A DNA stretch of 64,000 nucleotides from positions 220,592-284,591 of the forward strand of contig CAIJXT010000030.1 in NCBI GenBank assembly GCA_903824665.1, read 5' to 3'. Source of the stretch: an uncultured Bacteroidota bacterium (GTDB lineage: Bacteria; Bacteroidota; Bacteroidia; Chitinophagales; Chitinophagaceae). This document shows, piece after piece, positions 45,228 through 53,723 of the stretch. The notes below the pieces were generated by a model that was given only the letters and a program-made list of their open reading frames with translations, had not been told where the DNA came from and made no database searches. Each line of letters begins with the position of its first letter. The first letter of the stretch is position 1. The position numbers and the translations under genes are program-made.

Positions 45228-47408
45228 ATGAAGTTATATTCGACGCTCCGCTCCGTTTATTCAACCAGCTTGTCCGCCAGTAGTAGTCTGGTTGCAAGGG
45301 TGCTGAACAGGACGATTCCTCTGTTATTGGTTTGCTTGTTAGCAGCAGGCAATCTGTTTGCTCAGATCGTTAAAGATCCCACCACCTGGGCTATATCAGC
45401 TAAGAAAAAACAGGGCAATCAGTACGAGATCGTATTCAGCCTGAAATTGAAAACAGGATGGCACATCTGGGCACTAAAGCCCGGTGGCGACGGGTTGCAG
45501 GTCCCGCCTGAATTTAAATTTGCTAAAAATGCTGATCTTACGCTTTCCGGCGCCGTGAAAGAAAAAGGACATCCCGTAACCGGATTAATGGATGGGGTAG
45601 ACGGTACCGTCACTTATTTTCATGACGAGGTAACCTACATCCAGCTTGCAACAATTGCCAGAAACACAAAGATCACGGGCACATACATGTACCAGGTATG
45701 TGACGACAAAATGTGCCTGCCACCCAAAGAGGTGCCTTTTGCACTGACGGTAACCGATGCTGGTGGCGACCTGCCCGATACAACCACTGCTGCGGCTCCG
45801 GCAATGGATACAACCGCAGCGGCTCCCGCGCCGGTTGCAGATACTGCTAAAGCCGTCGCTGCAACAGCACCCGTTACCGGTGATGACAATAAACCAAAAG
45901 AAGAATCAGGTGGTGGCAAGTCACTGCTGTGGCTGTTCCTGGCTGCAATAGGCGGTGGCCTCGCAGCCGTGATTACGCCCTGTGTGTACTCTATGATACC
46001 CATCACGGTCAGCTTCTTTACCAAGCGCAGCAAGACCCGCAAAGAGGGTATACGCAATGCACTTTATTATTCACTTTCCATTATCATCATCTTTACTGTG
46101 CTGGGTGTGGCTATATCGGCCATCTTCGGTTCCAATGCGCTGAATACGTTGTCTACAAACTGGATCGCCAACATGTTCTTCTTTGTGATCTTTGTTGTGT
46201 TCGGTATTTCGTTCCTGGGTGCCTTCGAGATTACACTGCCCTCCTCCTGGACCAACAAGACCGATTCTAAGGCAGGAGTAGGCAGCTTTGGCGGCATATT
46301 CTTTATGGCGCTTACGTTGGCTATTGTTTCGTTTTCCTGTACGGGTCCTATTGTTGGGCCGCTGCTGGTGCTTGCCGGCAAGGGTGGTATCGCTGGCCCT
46401 ACGGTAGGTATGTTTGGCTTTTCAATAGGTCTGGCGCTGCCTTTTGCTTTGTTCGCTATTTTCCCCGGCATGCTCAATAAGATGGCTCAATCCGGTGGCT
46501 GGCTGAATCAGGTAAAAGTGATTTTGGGTTTCCTCGAACTCATGTTGGCGCTCAAGTTCTTTTCCAATGCCGACCTTGCAATGGGCTGGCGGCTCCTCGA
46601 TCGTGAGCTATTTATCGCTGCCTGGGTTGTTATCGCTTTCCTGTTGGGTATGTACCTACTGGGCAAGCTCAAAATGTCGCATGATGATGCGCCACCCAAA
46701 AACGTGTACGGGCAGGAATATGTATCCGTGCTGAAACTGTTTCTTGCAGTAGCTGCATTCGCATTCTCTGCTTATCTCCTACCGGGTATGTGGGGTGCTC
46801 CGCTCAATGGTATGAGCGCTTTCCTGCCACCAATAGGCACATTCGACTCTTTTGGTGGTGGCAGTGCTGCTGCTCCCGCACATGCCGAGGGTGATGCACG
46901 TGTTCGCCCTGTAAAGTATGTTGAAGATATGAAGATATACGAGCCTCCGGTTGTAAAAAACCTGGGTCTTGTTACCTACTTCGAATACGAGGAGGCACTT
47001 GCTGCGGCCAAAATACTGAAGAAGCCTATCATGCTCGACTTTACAGGAATCAACTGTGTAAACTGCCGCAAGATGGAATCTCAGGTATGGTCAGATCCAC
47101 AAGTGGCAAAACGGCTGAAAGAGGATTTTATCGTTGCATCATTGTACTGCGATATGAACCGCATAAAGCTGCCCGCTGCCGAACAGTATTTCTCTAAAGA
47201 CCTCAATGCACAAATATCATCCGTAGGCAACAAAAATGCCGATATACAGGCAGCCAAATTCGGTTCCAACTCACAGCCATTCTACTTTTACGTAGATGAG
47301 AATGGTGATAAACTGGTACCCAATGGCTACTCATACGACCCGGACATCAAGCGGTTTGTCGCCCATCTCGACAAGGTCATAGCAGCCTACAAAGCGAAAC
47401 ATCCATAA
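45228..47408 (+). CDS. dsbD: Thiol:disulfide interchange protein DsbD
   Basis: Moves reducing power from cytoplasmic thioredoxin to the periplasm. Three parts are visible: an N-terminal domain with CDDKMC (about residues 165-170), an Ala/Pro/Thr-rich linker, an eight-helix membrane domain with the key cysteines in ITPCVYSM and SFSCTGP, and a C-terminal thioredoxin-like domain with CVNC (Cys610, Cys613). 726 residues is longer than Escherichia coli DsbD because of the linker and a loop before the thioredoxin domain. A terminator follows. Confidence 0.94.
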   Translation: MKLYSTLRSVYSTSLSASSSLVARVLNRTIPLLLVCLLAAGNLFAQIVKDPTTWAISAKKKQGNQYEIVFSLKLKTGWHIWALKPGGDGLQVPPEFKFAKNADLTLSGAVKEKGHPVTGLMDGVDGTVTYFHDEVTYIQLATIARNTKITGTYMYQVCDDKMCLPPKEVPFALTVTDAGGDLPDTTTAAAPAMDTTAAAPAPVADTAKAVAATAPVTGDDNKPKEESGGGKSLLWLFLAAIGGGLAAVITPCVYSMIPITVSFFTKRSKTRKEGIRNALYYSLSIIIIFTVLGVAISAIFGSNALNTLSTNWIANMFFFVIFVVFGISFLGAFEITLPSSWTNKTDSKAGVGSFGGIFFMALTLAIVSFSCTGPIVGPLLVLAGKGGIAGPTVGMFGFSIGLALPFALFAIFPGMLNKMAQSGGWLNQVKVILGFLELMLALKFFSNADLAMGWRLLDRELFIAAWVVIAFLLGMYLLGKLKMSHDDAPPKNVYGQEYVSVLKLFLAVAAFAFSAYLLPGMWGAPLNGMSAFLPPIGTFDSFGGGSAAAPAHAEGDARVRPVKYVEDMKIYEPPVVKNLGLVTYFEYEEALAAAKILKKPIMLDFTGINCVNCRKMESQVWSDPQVAKRLKEDFIVASLYCDMNRIKLPAAEQYFSKDLNAQISSVGNKNADIQAAKFGSNSQPFYFYVDENGDKLVPNGYSYDPDIKRFVAHLDKVIAAYKAKHP

Positions 47409-47411
47409 ATG

Positions 47412-47455
47412 AAATCCCCGGTAGTTTTATCGTAAGATCTGCCGGGGATTTTCTT
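47412..47455 (+). terminator. Intrinsic terminator of dsbD
   Basis: Perfect 10-bp stem AAATCCCCGG (47412-47421) with CCGGGGATTT (47442-47451), 20-base loop, T-rich tail. Its right arm overlaps the end of the convergent carbonic anhydrase-like gene. Confidence 0.8.
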
Positions 47456-47918
47456 TTGGATCCAGCCCCATCAGGAAACAGCTTATGACAGGTATATAGT
47501 GTAGTTGCTGCGATTTGCACCATAATTCGATCTTATCTGCCAGCTTCAGTACATACTGGGTGTGCGTCACCAGTTCGCGCTCCTGTTCGGCTGGGTTATG
47601 CTGATCAAAATTGCCATACTTGCCCAGATACTTTTTGTAGGCACCACAGTCCCTGTGCTCAATGAGAATTATCCTGTCCAGCTTTTTCTTGTCCCCATGC
47701 AGCAACTCCAATACGATACCGATGTGGTCAAAAAGTGATTTATCCCATTCGTGGTTCACATCGGCACCAAGGGCACATCCTGCCAGCATAAACTGGTAAA
47801 AGCAATCCTGCATGTCGAATTCGCCCGTCACAAAATTGATCACATCATCTGTAAGCCTTTTGTCTATACAGCTTACTACAAGGCCATGTTGGGTACATTC
47901 TTTTTTTGCTGTTTCCAT
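47427..47918 (-). CDS. Small beta-carbonic anhydrase-like protein
   Basis: 163 residues. The beta-carbonic anhydrase zinc motif is intact: Cys17-x-Asp19-x-Arg21 (SCIDKRL) and His88-x-x-Cys91 (EHRDCGAY). Beta-class enzymes are usually 190-230 residues; this one lacks the N-terminal helices and part of the C-terminal region. It may hydrate CO2, but small relatives include proteins of unknown activity. Convergent with dsbD. Confidence 0.75.
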   Translation of the reverse strand: METAKKECTQHGLVVSCIDKRLTDDVINFVTGEFDMQDCFYQFMLAGCALGADVNHEWDKSLFDHIGIVLELLHGDKKKLDRIILIEHRDCGAYKKYLGKYGNFDQHNPAEQERELVTHTQYVLKLADKIELWCKSQQLHYIPVISCFLMGLDPKENPRQILR

Positions 47919-48046
47919 AGTAGTTTTGATTTTTACAATTGAAAATATAAATATAACAATTAGCCAAACACAATATGCCGACCCGACTATACATTTTTAT
48001 GAAAATCAGATTTTGTATCCTGCCCTGCTAAAATTAGCTTTACACA

Positions 48047-49024
48047 ATGCCGGTTCGTATTCAGCGCTACATAGCGTTCCTTTCGTTAGTGTTGTTTGCC
48101 GCAAAGATGATGGCATGGTGGCTTACCCATTCCGTGACGGTACTTACAGACGCTCTAGAGGGAATTGTAAACATGGTGGCAGGATTTCTGGGACTCTTCA
48201 GTGTCATTCTTGCCGCCCGTCCCCGCGACACCAATCACCCCTACGGTCATGGCAAGGCAGAGTTCATTACTTCTGCCGTAGAAGGCACGCTGATTATCGT
48301 AGCAGGCTGCGTCATCATTTACGAGGCAATCCACCAGCTTATGCTGCCGCACACATTAGAGCACCTGAATGCGGGTCTGATGATCATTGCTGCAGCAGGT
48401 CTTTGCAACTACCTCGCTGGCAGGTATGCAGTAGCCCAGGGCAGGCAGCATCACTCCATGGTACTCGAGTCGGCAGGTAGTCACCTCCTTACAGATGCGT
48501 ACTCTACCATCGCTGTTATCATCGGCATTACCATACTCCTCCTCACCAACAATCACTGGCCCTGGCTCGATAGTCTTGTTGCATTGTGCTTTGCTATCAT
48601 CACAATTCGCACCGGCTACAAGGTATTGCGCCGGTCGCTGTCGGGAATGATGGACGAAATGGATATGGGCATGCTGGAAAAAGTAATCAAAGTACTGCAG
48701 CAAAATCGTAAAGATCAGTGGGTAGACCTGCACAACCTCAGAGTGATACAGTATGGTAGCCTGATGCATATAGATGCCCATCTTACTTTGCCTTGGTATC
48801 AGCAGGTAGCTGATGCCGATAAAGAGATACATGCCTTGGAAACCCTGATTCAATCACATTTCAGCAACCGGGTAGAGTTGTTCATTCACATAGATAGCTG
48901 TATGCCTTACCAGTGCAAGCTATGCGCTATGCCTGATTGCCCCGAACGTAAGGAGCAATTTGCATCCCAGCTGGAGTGGCGCATAGATAACATTTGGGCC
49001 GACGCCAAGCACGGAAAGGGTTAG
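48047..49024 (+). CDS. Cation diffusion facilitator (CDF) metal efflux transporter
   Basis: Six membrane helices followed by a cytoplasmic domain; proton-coupled export of zinc or a similar divalent metal. Family motifs: SVTVLTDALEGIVN, NHPYGHGKAEF and SHLLTDAYST, with metal-binding Asp/His residues. The C-terminal domain contains a CMPYQCKLCAMPDC cysteine cluster that probably binds metal. 325 residues. Metal specificity cannot be told from sequence alone. Confidence 0.92.
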   Translation: MPVRIQRYIAFLSLVLFAAKMMAWWLTHSVTVLTDALEGIVNMVAGFLGLFSVILAARPRDTNHPYGHGKAEFITSAVEGTLIIVAGCVIIYEAIHQLMLPHTLEHLNAGLMIIAAAGLCNYLAGRYAVAQGRQHHSMVLESAGSHLLTDAYSTIAVIIGITILLLTNNHWPWLDSLVALCFAIITIRTGYKVLRRSLSGMMDEMDMGMLEKVIKVLQQNRKDQWVDLHNLRVIQYGSLMHIDAHLTLPWYQQVADADKEIHALETLIQSHFSNRVELFIHIDSCMPYQCKLCAMPDCPERKEQFASQLEWRIDNIWADAKHGKG

Positions 49025-49043
49025 GCATGCCGCATGCGTCGTA

Positions 49044-50768
49044 TCAGCTCAGGTACTTGCCTACTATGGGTACCCGCCTGCCAATACCAAATGCCTTGGG
49101 CGATACACGGATAATGGGACAAAACTGATTGCGCTTGTATTCGTTATTGTTTACCAGCTTCAGAATCCGCGCTACCAGAGCCCTGTCAAAGCCCATACCA
49201 ATAATTTCCTCCGGGCCTTTGCGACCCTCTATGTACTGATACAGAATTGGGTCCAGCACATCATATTCAGGCAGGCTGTCGCTGTCTTTCTGACCCGGGC
49301 GCAGCTCGGCACTGGGTGCCTTGTCTATAATGTTTTGCGGTATGATCTCCCGGTGCCGGTTGATGTATCTGGCTAGCGCATATACCTGCACCTTGTACAG
49401 ATCGCCCAGCACGCCTAGTCCTCCGGCCATATCGCCATACAGTGTTCCATACCCGGTCGCCAGCTCGCTCTTATTCGATGTGTTGAGCAGTATGTACCCA
49501 AATTTATTCGCTAGGGCCATCACCATTGCCCCGCGTATGCGCGATTGCAGATTTTCCTCTGCTACATTGAATGGAAGGTCTTTAAATACAGGGCTCAGCG
49601 CCTGCTCATACGTTTCAAAAACGTCTTTTATAGGAATGATATCGTAGTGGTTACCGAGATTAACAGAAAGCTGCACACCATCGTCTACAGAGTGTGCGGT
49701 AGAGTATTGCGATGGCAACAGCAGCGCGCTTACCTGTGCTGCTCCCAGTGCCTCACACGCCAGTGCCAGCACCACTGCGCTGTCTATACCTCCAGACGAT
49801 GCTACTATGGCTTTGGTGAATCCCATCTTGCTGAAGTAGTCACGGATGCCCAGCAGCAGTGCCTGGTGTATCTCATGTATGTTGTAGTCTGCACCCTTGT
49901 TGCCACCAAAAGTCGTGGCACTTGCATCGGTTAAGGTGGGCTCCGTCGTTGCAGCAATTTTAGTTGTGTTTGGCTGTGCATCAGCTGCCGCACTGGCAGA
50001 GAGCATTCGCCCATCCTCCCAGTCCACCAGTTGCATGGCTTCAGCAAAGTAGGGCAGCTCCGCTACTATTGCACCGGCAGCATCCATTACCAGAGAGCCG
50101 CCATCAAATACGATCTCGGTCTGTGAGCCCACAGTGTTGCAGTATACTATAGGCAGCCTGTACTTGAGTACATTCTGCCTTACAATGTCCTTACGGCCGG
50201 CGGCATGCAGATAGTCAAATGGAGATGCACTTAGATTGATCATGATATCGGGCTGTTGCCCTATCAACTCATCCATCGGGCACACCCTGTACAGCGGATC
50301 ATCGCCTATGTTCCATATATCTTCGCAGATTGTAACGGCAAGTTTCCTTCCCTTGAATGATAGCACATTCCAGGCTATTGCAGGTTCAAAATACCTGTAC
50401 TCATCAAAAATGTCGTAGGTGGGCAGCAGTGTTTTGTGCGCTGCACCCTTTATTTCTTTTTCGTACAGCAGGTAGGCGCTGTTAAACAGGTTCTTTCCCT
50501 TCGGTTCAGGATTGCGCGACGGGCACCCAACTAGCACACCTATCGTATCTGCTGCTGCTTTGATGATATCGAGTGCCGCATGCGCCTGCTCTATAAAGTC
50601 ATTGAACTCCAAAAAGTCGCGCGGTGGATAACCACATACAGCCAGTTCTGAGCATACCACCAGATCCGCACCAGCCGCCTTGCCTGCGGCAATCGCTTCC
50701 AGTATTTTTGCTGTATTCGCTTCAAAGTTGCCTATATGGTAGTTCTGCTGCGCTAGAAGTATCTTCAT
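49044..50768 (-). CDS. nadE: Glutamine-dependent NAD+ synthetase NadE
   Basis: Last step of NAD synthesis: amidation of nicotinate adenine dinucleotide using glutamine. The N-terminal nitrilase-like glutaminase has its Glu/Lys/Cys triad (CSELAVCGYPPRDF, KTLLPTYDIFDEYRYF, VTICEDIW). The C-terminal ATP-pyrophosphatase domain has SSGGIDSAVVLALA and NTSNKSELATGYGT. A linker of about 40 residues between domains makes it 574 residues, slightly long. Confidence 0.95.
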   Translation of the reverse strand: MKILLAQQNYHIGNFEANTAKILEAIAAGKAAGADLVVCSELAVCGYPPRDFLEFNDFIEQAHAALDIIKAAADTIGVLVGCPSRNPEPKGKNLFNSAYLLYEKEIKGAAHKTLLPTYDIFDEYRYFEPAIAWNVLSFKGRKLAVTICEDIWNIGDDPLYRVCPMDELIGQQPDIMINLSASPFDYLHAAGRKDIVRQNVLKYRLPIVYCNTVGSQTEIVFDGGSLVMDAAGAIVAELPYFAEAMQLVDWEDGRMLSASAAADAQPNTTKIAATTEPTLTDASATTFGGNKGADYNIHEIHQALLLGIRDYFSKMGFTKAIVASSGGIDSAVVLALACEALGAAQVSALLLPSQYSTAHSVDDGVQLSVNLGNHYDIIPIKDVFETYEQALSPVFKDLPFNVAEENLQSRIRGAMVMALANKFGYILLNTSNKSELATGYGTLYGDMAGGLGVLGDLYKVQVYALARYINRHREIIPQNIIDKAPSAELRPGQKDSDSLPEYDVLDPILYQYIEGRKGPEEIIGMGFDRALVARILKLVNNNEYKRNQFCPIIRVSPKAFGIGRRVPIVGKYLS

Positions 50769-50806
50769 TTGTGATGCCCTTCAACGAAAATGGGTGTCCG
50801 GGTGGG

Positions 50807-50814
50807 CAAAGTTA
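50807..50814 (-). promoter_or_regulatory. -7 box of the nadE promoter
   Basis: TAACTTTG on the minus strand, 39 bases before the nadE start. No clear -33 box. Confidence 0.42.
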
Positions 50815-50901
50815 TCACAATTAGTTTATGTGGTAGCCCACCTTCCATAGGCAACATTCCCTGCATAATTGCCTAACTTCGTAACACTAATCTGACCGTA
50901 T

Positions 50902-51723
50902 ATGGAATTCAGTGGCAAGACAGCGTTTATTACCGGCGCAAGCCGGGGTATAGGAGAGGCAATTGCATTACGGCTGGCCCGCGAGGGGGCCAATGTAGTG
51001 GTGATCGGCAAGTCCGTGAAAGAAGATCCCAGACTCGGTGGAACAATACAGGGTGCCGCCCAAAAGGTTAACGAAGCCGGCGGCAGAGGCCTTGCAGTGC
51101 AGTGCGACATCCGCGACGAAGAGCAGGTGCTGGCAGCAGTACAGCAGGCAATCACCATTTTCGGAGGCATAGACATTCTGATCAATAACGCATCAGCGAT
51201 ATCACTCAGCAGCACAGAGCAGACTGATACCAAACGTTTCGATCTGGTGCACGATATCAATGTCCGTGGCACATTTATTGTCACCAAACATTGTGTGCCA
51301 TTTCTGCGCAAGGGTAGCAACCCGCACATACTCACGCTGTCACCGCCCATAAGCATGGATCCCAAATGGATAGCGCCCTACATAGGCTATACCATGAGCA
51401 AGTACAACATGAGCATGATGACGCTTGCATGGGCCGAAGAGTTCAGAAAATACGGTATCGCAGCCAATTCGCTTTGGCCGGTTACTACCATCGCCACAGC
51501 TGCAGTTCGCAATATACTCGGAGGTGAAATGCTGGTAGCGCGTAGCCGCAAGCCTGAGATACTTGCAGATAGTGCATATCATATCCTGCGACAGACATCT
51601 GCCGAATGCAGCGGCAACCTCTTTCTCGATGAAGAGGTGCTCGCCAAGGCGGGTATCACAGATCTCAGCCACTATGCAGTTACGCCCGGCGGCCCCCTGC
51701 AAAAAGACCTGTATGTAAGCTAA
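50902..51723 (+). CDS. Short-chain dehydrogenase/reductase, HSDL2-like
   Basis: Classical Rossmann SDR: cofactor motif TGASRGIGEAIALRLA, NNAS motif (LINNASAI), and YTMSKYNMS as the catalytic Tyr-Lys pair; the usual Ser is at LSPPISM. The insertion GKSVKEDPRLGGTIQGAAQKVNEAGG after beta2 (quoted in part: KEDPRLGGTIQ) is typical of HSDL2-type proteins, which lack the SCP2 domain here. 273 residues. Substrate unknown; may be a fatty-acyl or steroid-like alcohol. Confidence 0.85.
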   Translation: MEFSGKTAFITGASRGIGEAIALRLAREGANVVVIGKSVKEDPRLGGTIQGAAQKVNEAGGRGLAVQCDIRDEEQVLAAVQQAITIFGGIDILINNASAISLSSTEQTDTKRFDLVHDINVRGTFIVTKHCVPFLRKGSNPHILTLSPPISMDPKWIAPYIGYTMSKYNMSMMTLAWAEEFRKYGIAANSLWPVTTIATAAVRNILGGEMLVARSRKPEILADSAYHILRQTSAECSGNLFLDEEVLAKAGITDLSHYAVTPGGPLQKDLYVS

Positions 51724-51751
51724 CCCGCTTTTCCGGAATGTGCCCACCTTA

Positions 51752-51785
51752 TTGCCGTGCGCACAACGGCAGTACAGTATATTTG
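51752..51785 (+). promoter_or_regulatory. Promoter that sets the start of the membrane protein at 51796
   Basis: TTG (51752-51754), 23-base spacer, TATATTTG (51778-51785). Transcription would begin near 51790, so a start at 51757 is excluded and the first usable ATGs are 51796, 51802 and 51823. Confidence 0.62.
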
Positions 51786-51795
51786 CACAAATGTT

Positions 51796-52569
51796 ATGGT
51801 TATGATCTCATTTTTTCAGGAGATGAGCGATAGGAACTTTCCGCTGTTTTGCTTTGGCCTTGCATGCCTGGTGGCAGCATTGCTTTGTATGCTGGCAGCG
51901 ACCCGTTCACAGGTGCAGGTGGCGGGAGTGAACGCATGGCTCAAACCCATAAAATTTTTCCTGTCATCGGCAATATTCGCACACACCATGGCGTGGCTGC
52001 TGGTTTATCTGCAGGCACCCGGCAAGGTCGCTATATATAGCTGGGTCGTCATTATTGTTCTGGCTTTCGAAACCATTTACATCACTTTGCAGGCAGCTCG
52101 TGGTCAGCTGTCACACTTCAATGTTTCCAGTGCTTTTCACGGGTTTATGTATTCTATGATGGGCATGGCCATCTTCACTATGACCATCTGGACAGCCTAC
52201 ATTAGCTACCTCTTTTTCTGTACAGATTTACCGCTCTTCCCACTCCCATATTTGTGGGGCATAAGGCTGGGCATTGCGCTGTTTGTGATATTTGCCTTAG
52301 AGGGTGGTGTTATGGCGTCTCGCTTGTCACATACTGTTGGCGCACCCGATGGCACACCTGGTCTGCCGGTAACCAAATGGAGCAAGACACATGGCGACCT
52401 CAGGGTGGCTCATTTTTTGGGCATGCATGCACTACAGGTTTTACCGTTGCTGAGCTACTATGTGTTCGATAGTGTGGCAGCGGTAATCACAACGGGAGTG
52501 ATATACTTTGTCGTCACATCAGGTTTGTTCATAAGGGCTATGCAGAGTAGGCCGCTGTGGCGCAGTTAA
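51796..52569 (+). CDS. Polytopic membrane protein of unknown function
   Basis: About 257 residues with seven likely membrane helices, including FPLFCFGLACLVAALLCML and AIYSWVVIIVLAFETIYI. Conserved-looking charged or His residues sit in loops (KPIKFFLSS, HGFMYSM, KTHGDLRVAHFLGMHALQ), which hints at heme or metal binding, but I do not recognise the family. The start is chosen from the promoter just upstream; 51823 is also possible. Confidence 0.6.
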   Translation: MVMISFFQEMSDRNFPLFCFGLACLVAALLCMLAATRSQVQVAGVNAWLKPIKFFLSSAIFAHTMAWLLVYLQAPGKVAIYSWVVIIVLAFETIYITLQAARGQLSHFNVSSAFHGFMYSMMGMAIFTMTIWTAYISYLFFCTDLPLFPLPYLWGIRLGIALFVIFALEGGVMASRLSHTVGAPDGTPGLPVTKWSKTHGDLRVAHFLGMHALQVLPLLSYYVFDSVAAVITTGVIYFVVTSGLFIRAMQSRPLWRS

Positions 52570-52596
52570 CAGCGGCGTCCTTAGTGTTCCATCAAG

Positions 52597-53022
52597 TTAA
52601 GGTTGCTCCGGTGGTTTCGCAGCACTGTTGGGAGGCAAGGCCAGGCGGGCACAAAAGATGGCTGAGATAAAAGTAAGTGGAGTAAAAACAATCGTTTCCA
52701 GTGTTGCTTTTGCCAGCAGGTTACCCACTGTGTTCAGTGAAAAGAGCACAACAAAAAGCCATAAAATGGCATTGAGCAATTTGCGGGAAACAAACGGCCA
52801 TCTATTACCTCGTTTCAAAACGATCACCAGCATCAGGACTACGTTAGTCGCAAAAGACACAGACTCGAATTGCAGCATTTCACGGGTATTGTGCAGGCGG
52901 CCTCCCCAAACAATACCAAATGGTATAATGCCCGCTATTACCAGAGCATGAAACACCAGCACCGCACTGAGTTGCACCAGCATTATATTTGCAGCCAGTT
53001 GATATGGTATACGTTTTATCAT
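52597..53022 (-). CDS. Small four-helix membrane protein, function unknown
   Basis: 141 residues with four hydrophobic helices (for example IMLVQLSAVLVFHALVIAGI and WLFVVLFSLNTVGNLLA) and no known motif. It is convergent with the membrane protein at 51796-52569. Confidence 0.6.
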   Translation of the reverse strand: MIKRIPYQLAANIMLVQLSAVLVFHALVIAGIIPFGIVWGGRLHNTREMLQFESVSFATNVVLMLVIVLKRGNRWPFVSRKLLNAILWLFVVLFSLNTVGNLLAKATLETIVFTPLTFISAIFCARLALPPNSAAKPPEQP

Positions 53023-53190
53023 GTTCAGTTGGCTAAGCTAATGACTTTGGAGCAATTGCAAAAATACGCCACTGCAAAAATCCCTCCCTCCCATTGACCA
53101 TAGCAGCCGTTGCTTTCACCAGACACAGCCCCGCTAGTATCGGTTGAAACCACACTGATCAGGAACATTTTTTCAAGCTGGCCAGATGTG

Positions 53191-53198
53191 TACATTTG
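53191..53198 (+). promoter_or_regulatory. -7 box for the NTF2-like gene
   Basis: TACATTTG, 18 bases before the ATG at 53216. It supports that start over the earlier one at 53186. Confidence 0.42.
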
Positions 53199-53215
53199 TA
53201 TACATTCTTGCAGCT

Positions 53216-53638
53216 ATGACTACAGAGCAGAAACCACCATTTCCTCCTTTTACGCTGGACACAGCAACACAAAAAGTACAAATGGCAGAAAATGCCTGGA
53301 ACACGCGCGACCCTGAAAAAGTATGCATGGCATACACCATTGATACTGAGTGGCGCAACCGTTCCGAATTTATCACCGGACGGGACGCCGTCAAAACATT
53401 CCTGCAGCGCAAATGGGCACAGGAGCTGGAGTACAGACTAAAGAAAGAACTATGGAGCTTTACAGATAACCGCATAGCCGTTCGCTTCGAATACGAATGG
53501 CATGATCACAACGGGCAGTGGTACAGAAGTTATGGCAATGAAATGTGGGAATTTGCCGATAACGGCCTCATGCAGAAAAGGTTTGCCAGCATCAATGATC
53601 TGCCCATAGCCGCTGCCGATCGCAGGCTGGTCGGGTAG
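53216..53638 (+). CDS. NTF2-like (SnoaL fold) protein, DUF1348 type
   Basis: 140 residues starting at [12 protein letters not shown]. Pattern [57 protein letters not shown] is that of the DUF1348 family of small NTF2-like folds. Such proteins often bind small hydrophobic ligands; activity unknown. Confidence 0.82.
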   Translation: MTTEQKPPFPPFTLDTATQKVQMAENAWNTRDPEKVCMAYTIDTEWRNRSEFITGRDAVKTFLQRKWAQELEYRLKKELWSFTDNRIAVRFEYEWHDHNGQWYRSYGNEMWEFADNGLMQKRFASINDLPIAAADRRLVG

Positions 53639-53723
53639 GCGGGGTACTCCGGCTCAGTTTTTAACATACCACATTGGCCTTTTTAATCTAACTTGAACAT
53701 TATTCTAAAAACCGGAAATTATC

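Noticed and set aside
48013..48042. TTG-N19-TAGCTTTA as a promoter of the CDF transporter
   Set aside because: One base off the consensus, and transcription would start at or after the ATG at 48047, which would need a leaderless message. No other evidence supports that.
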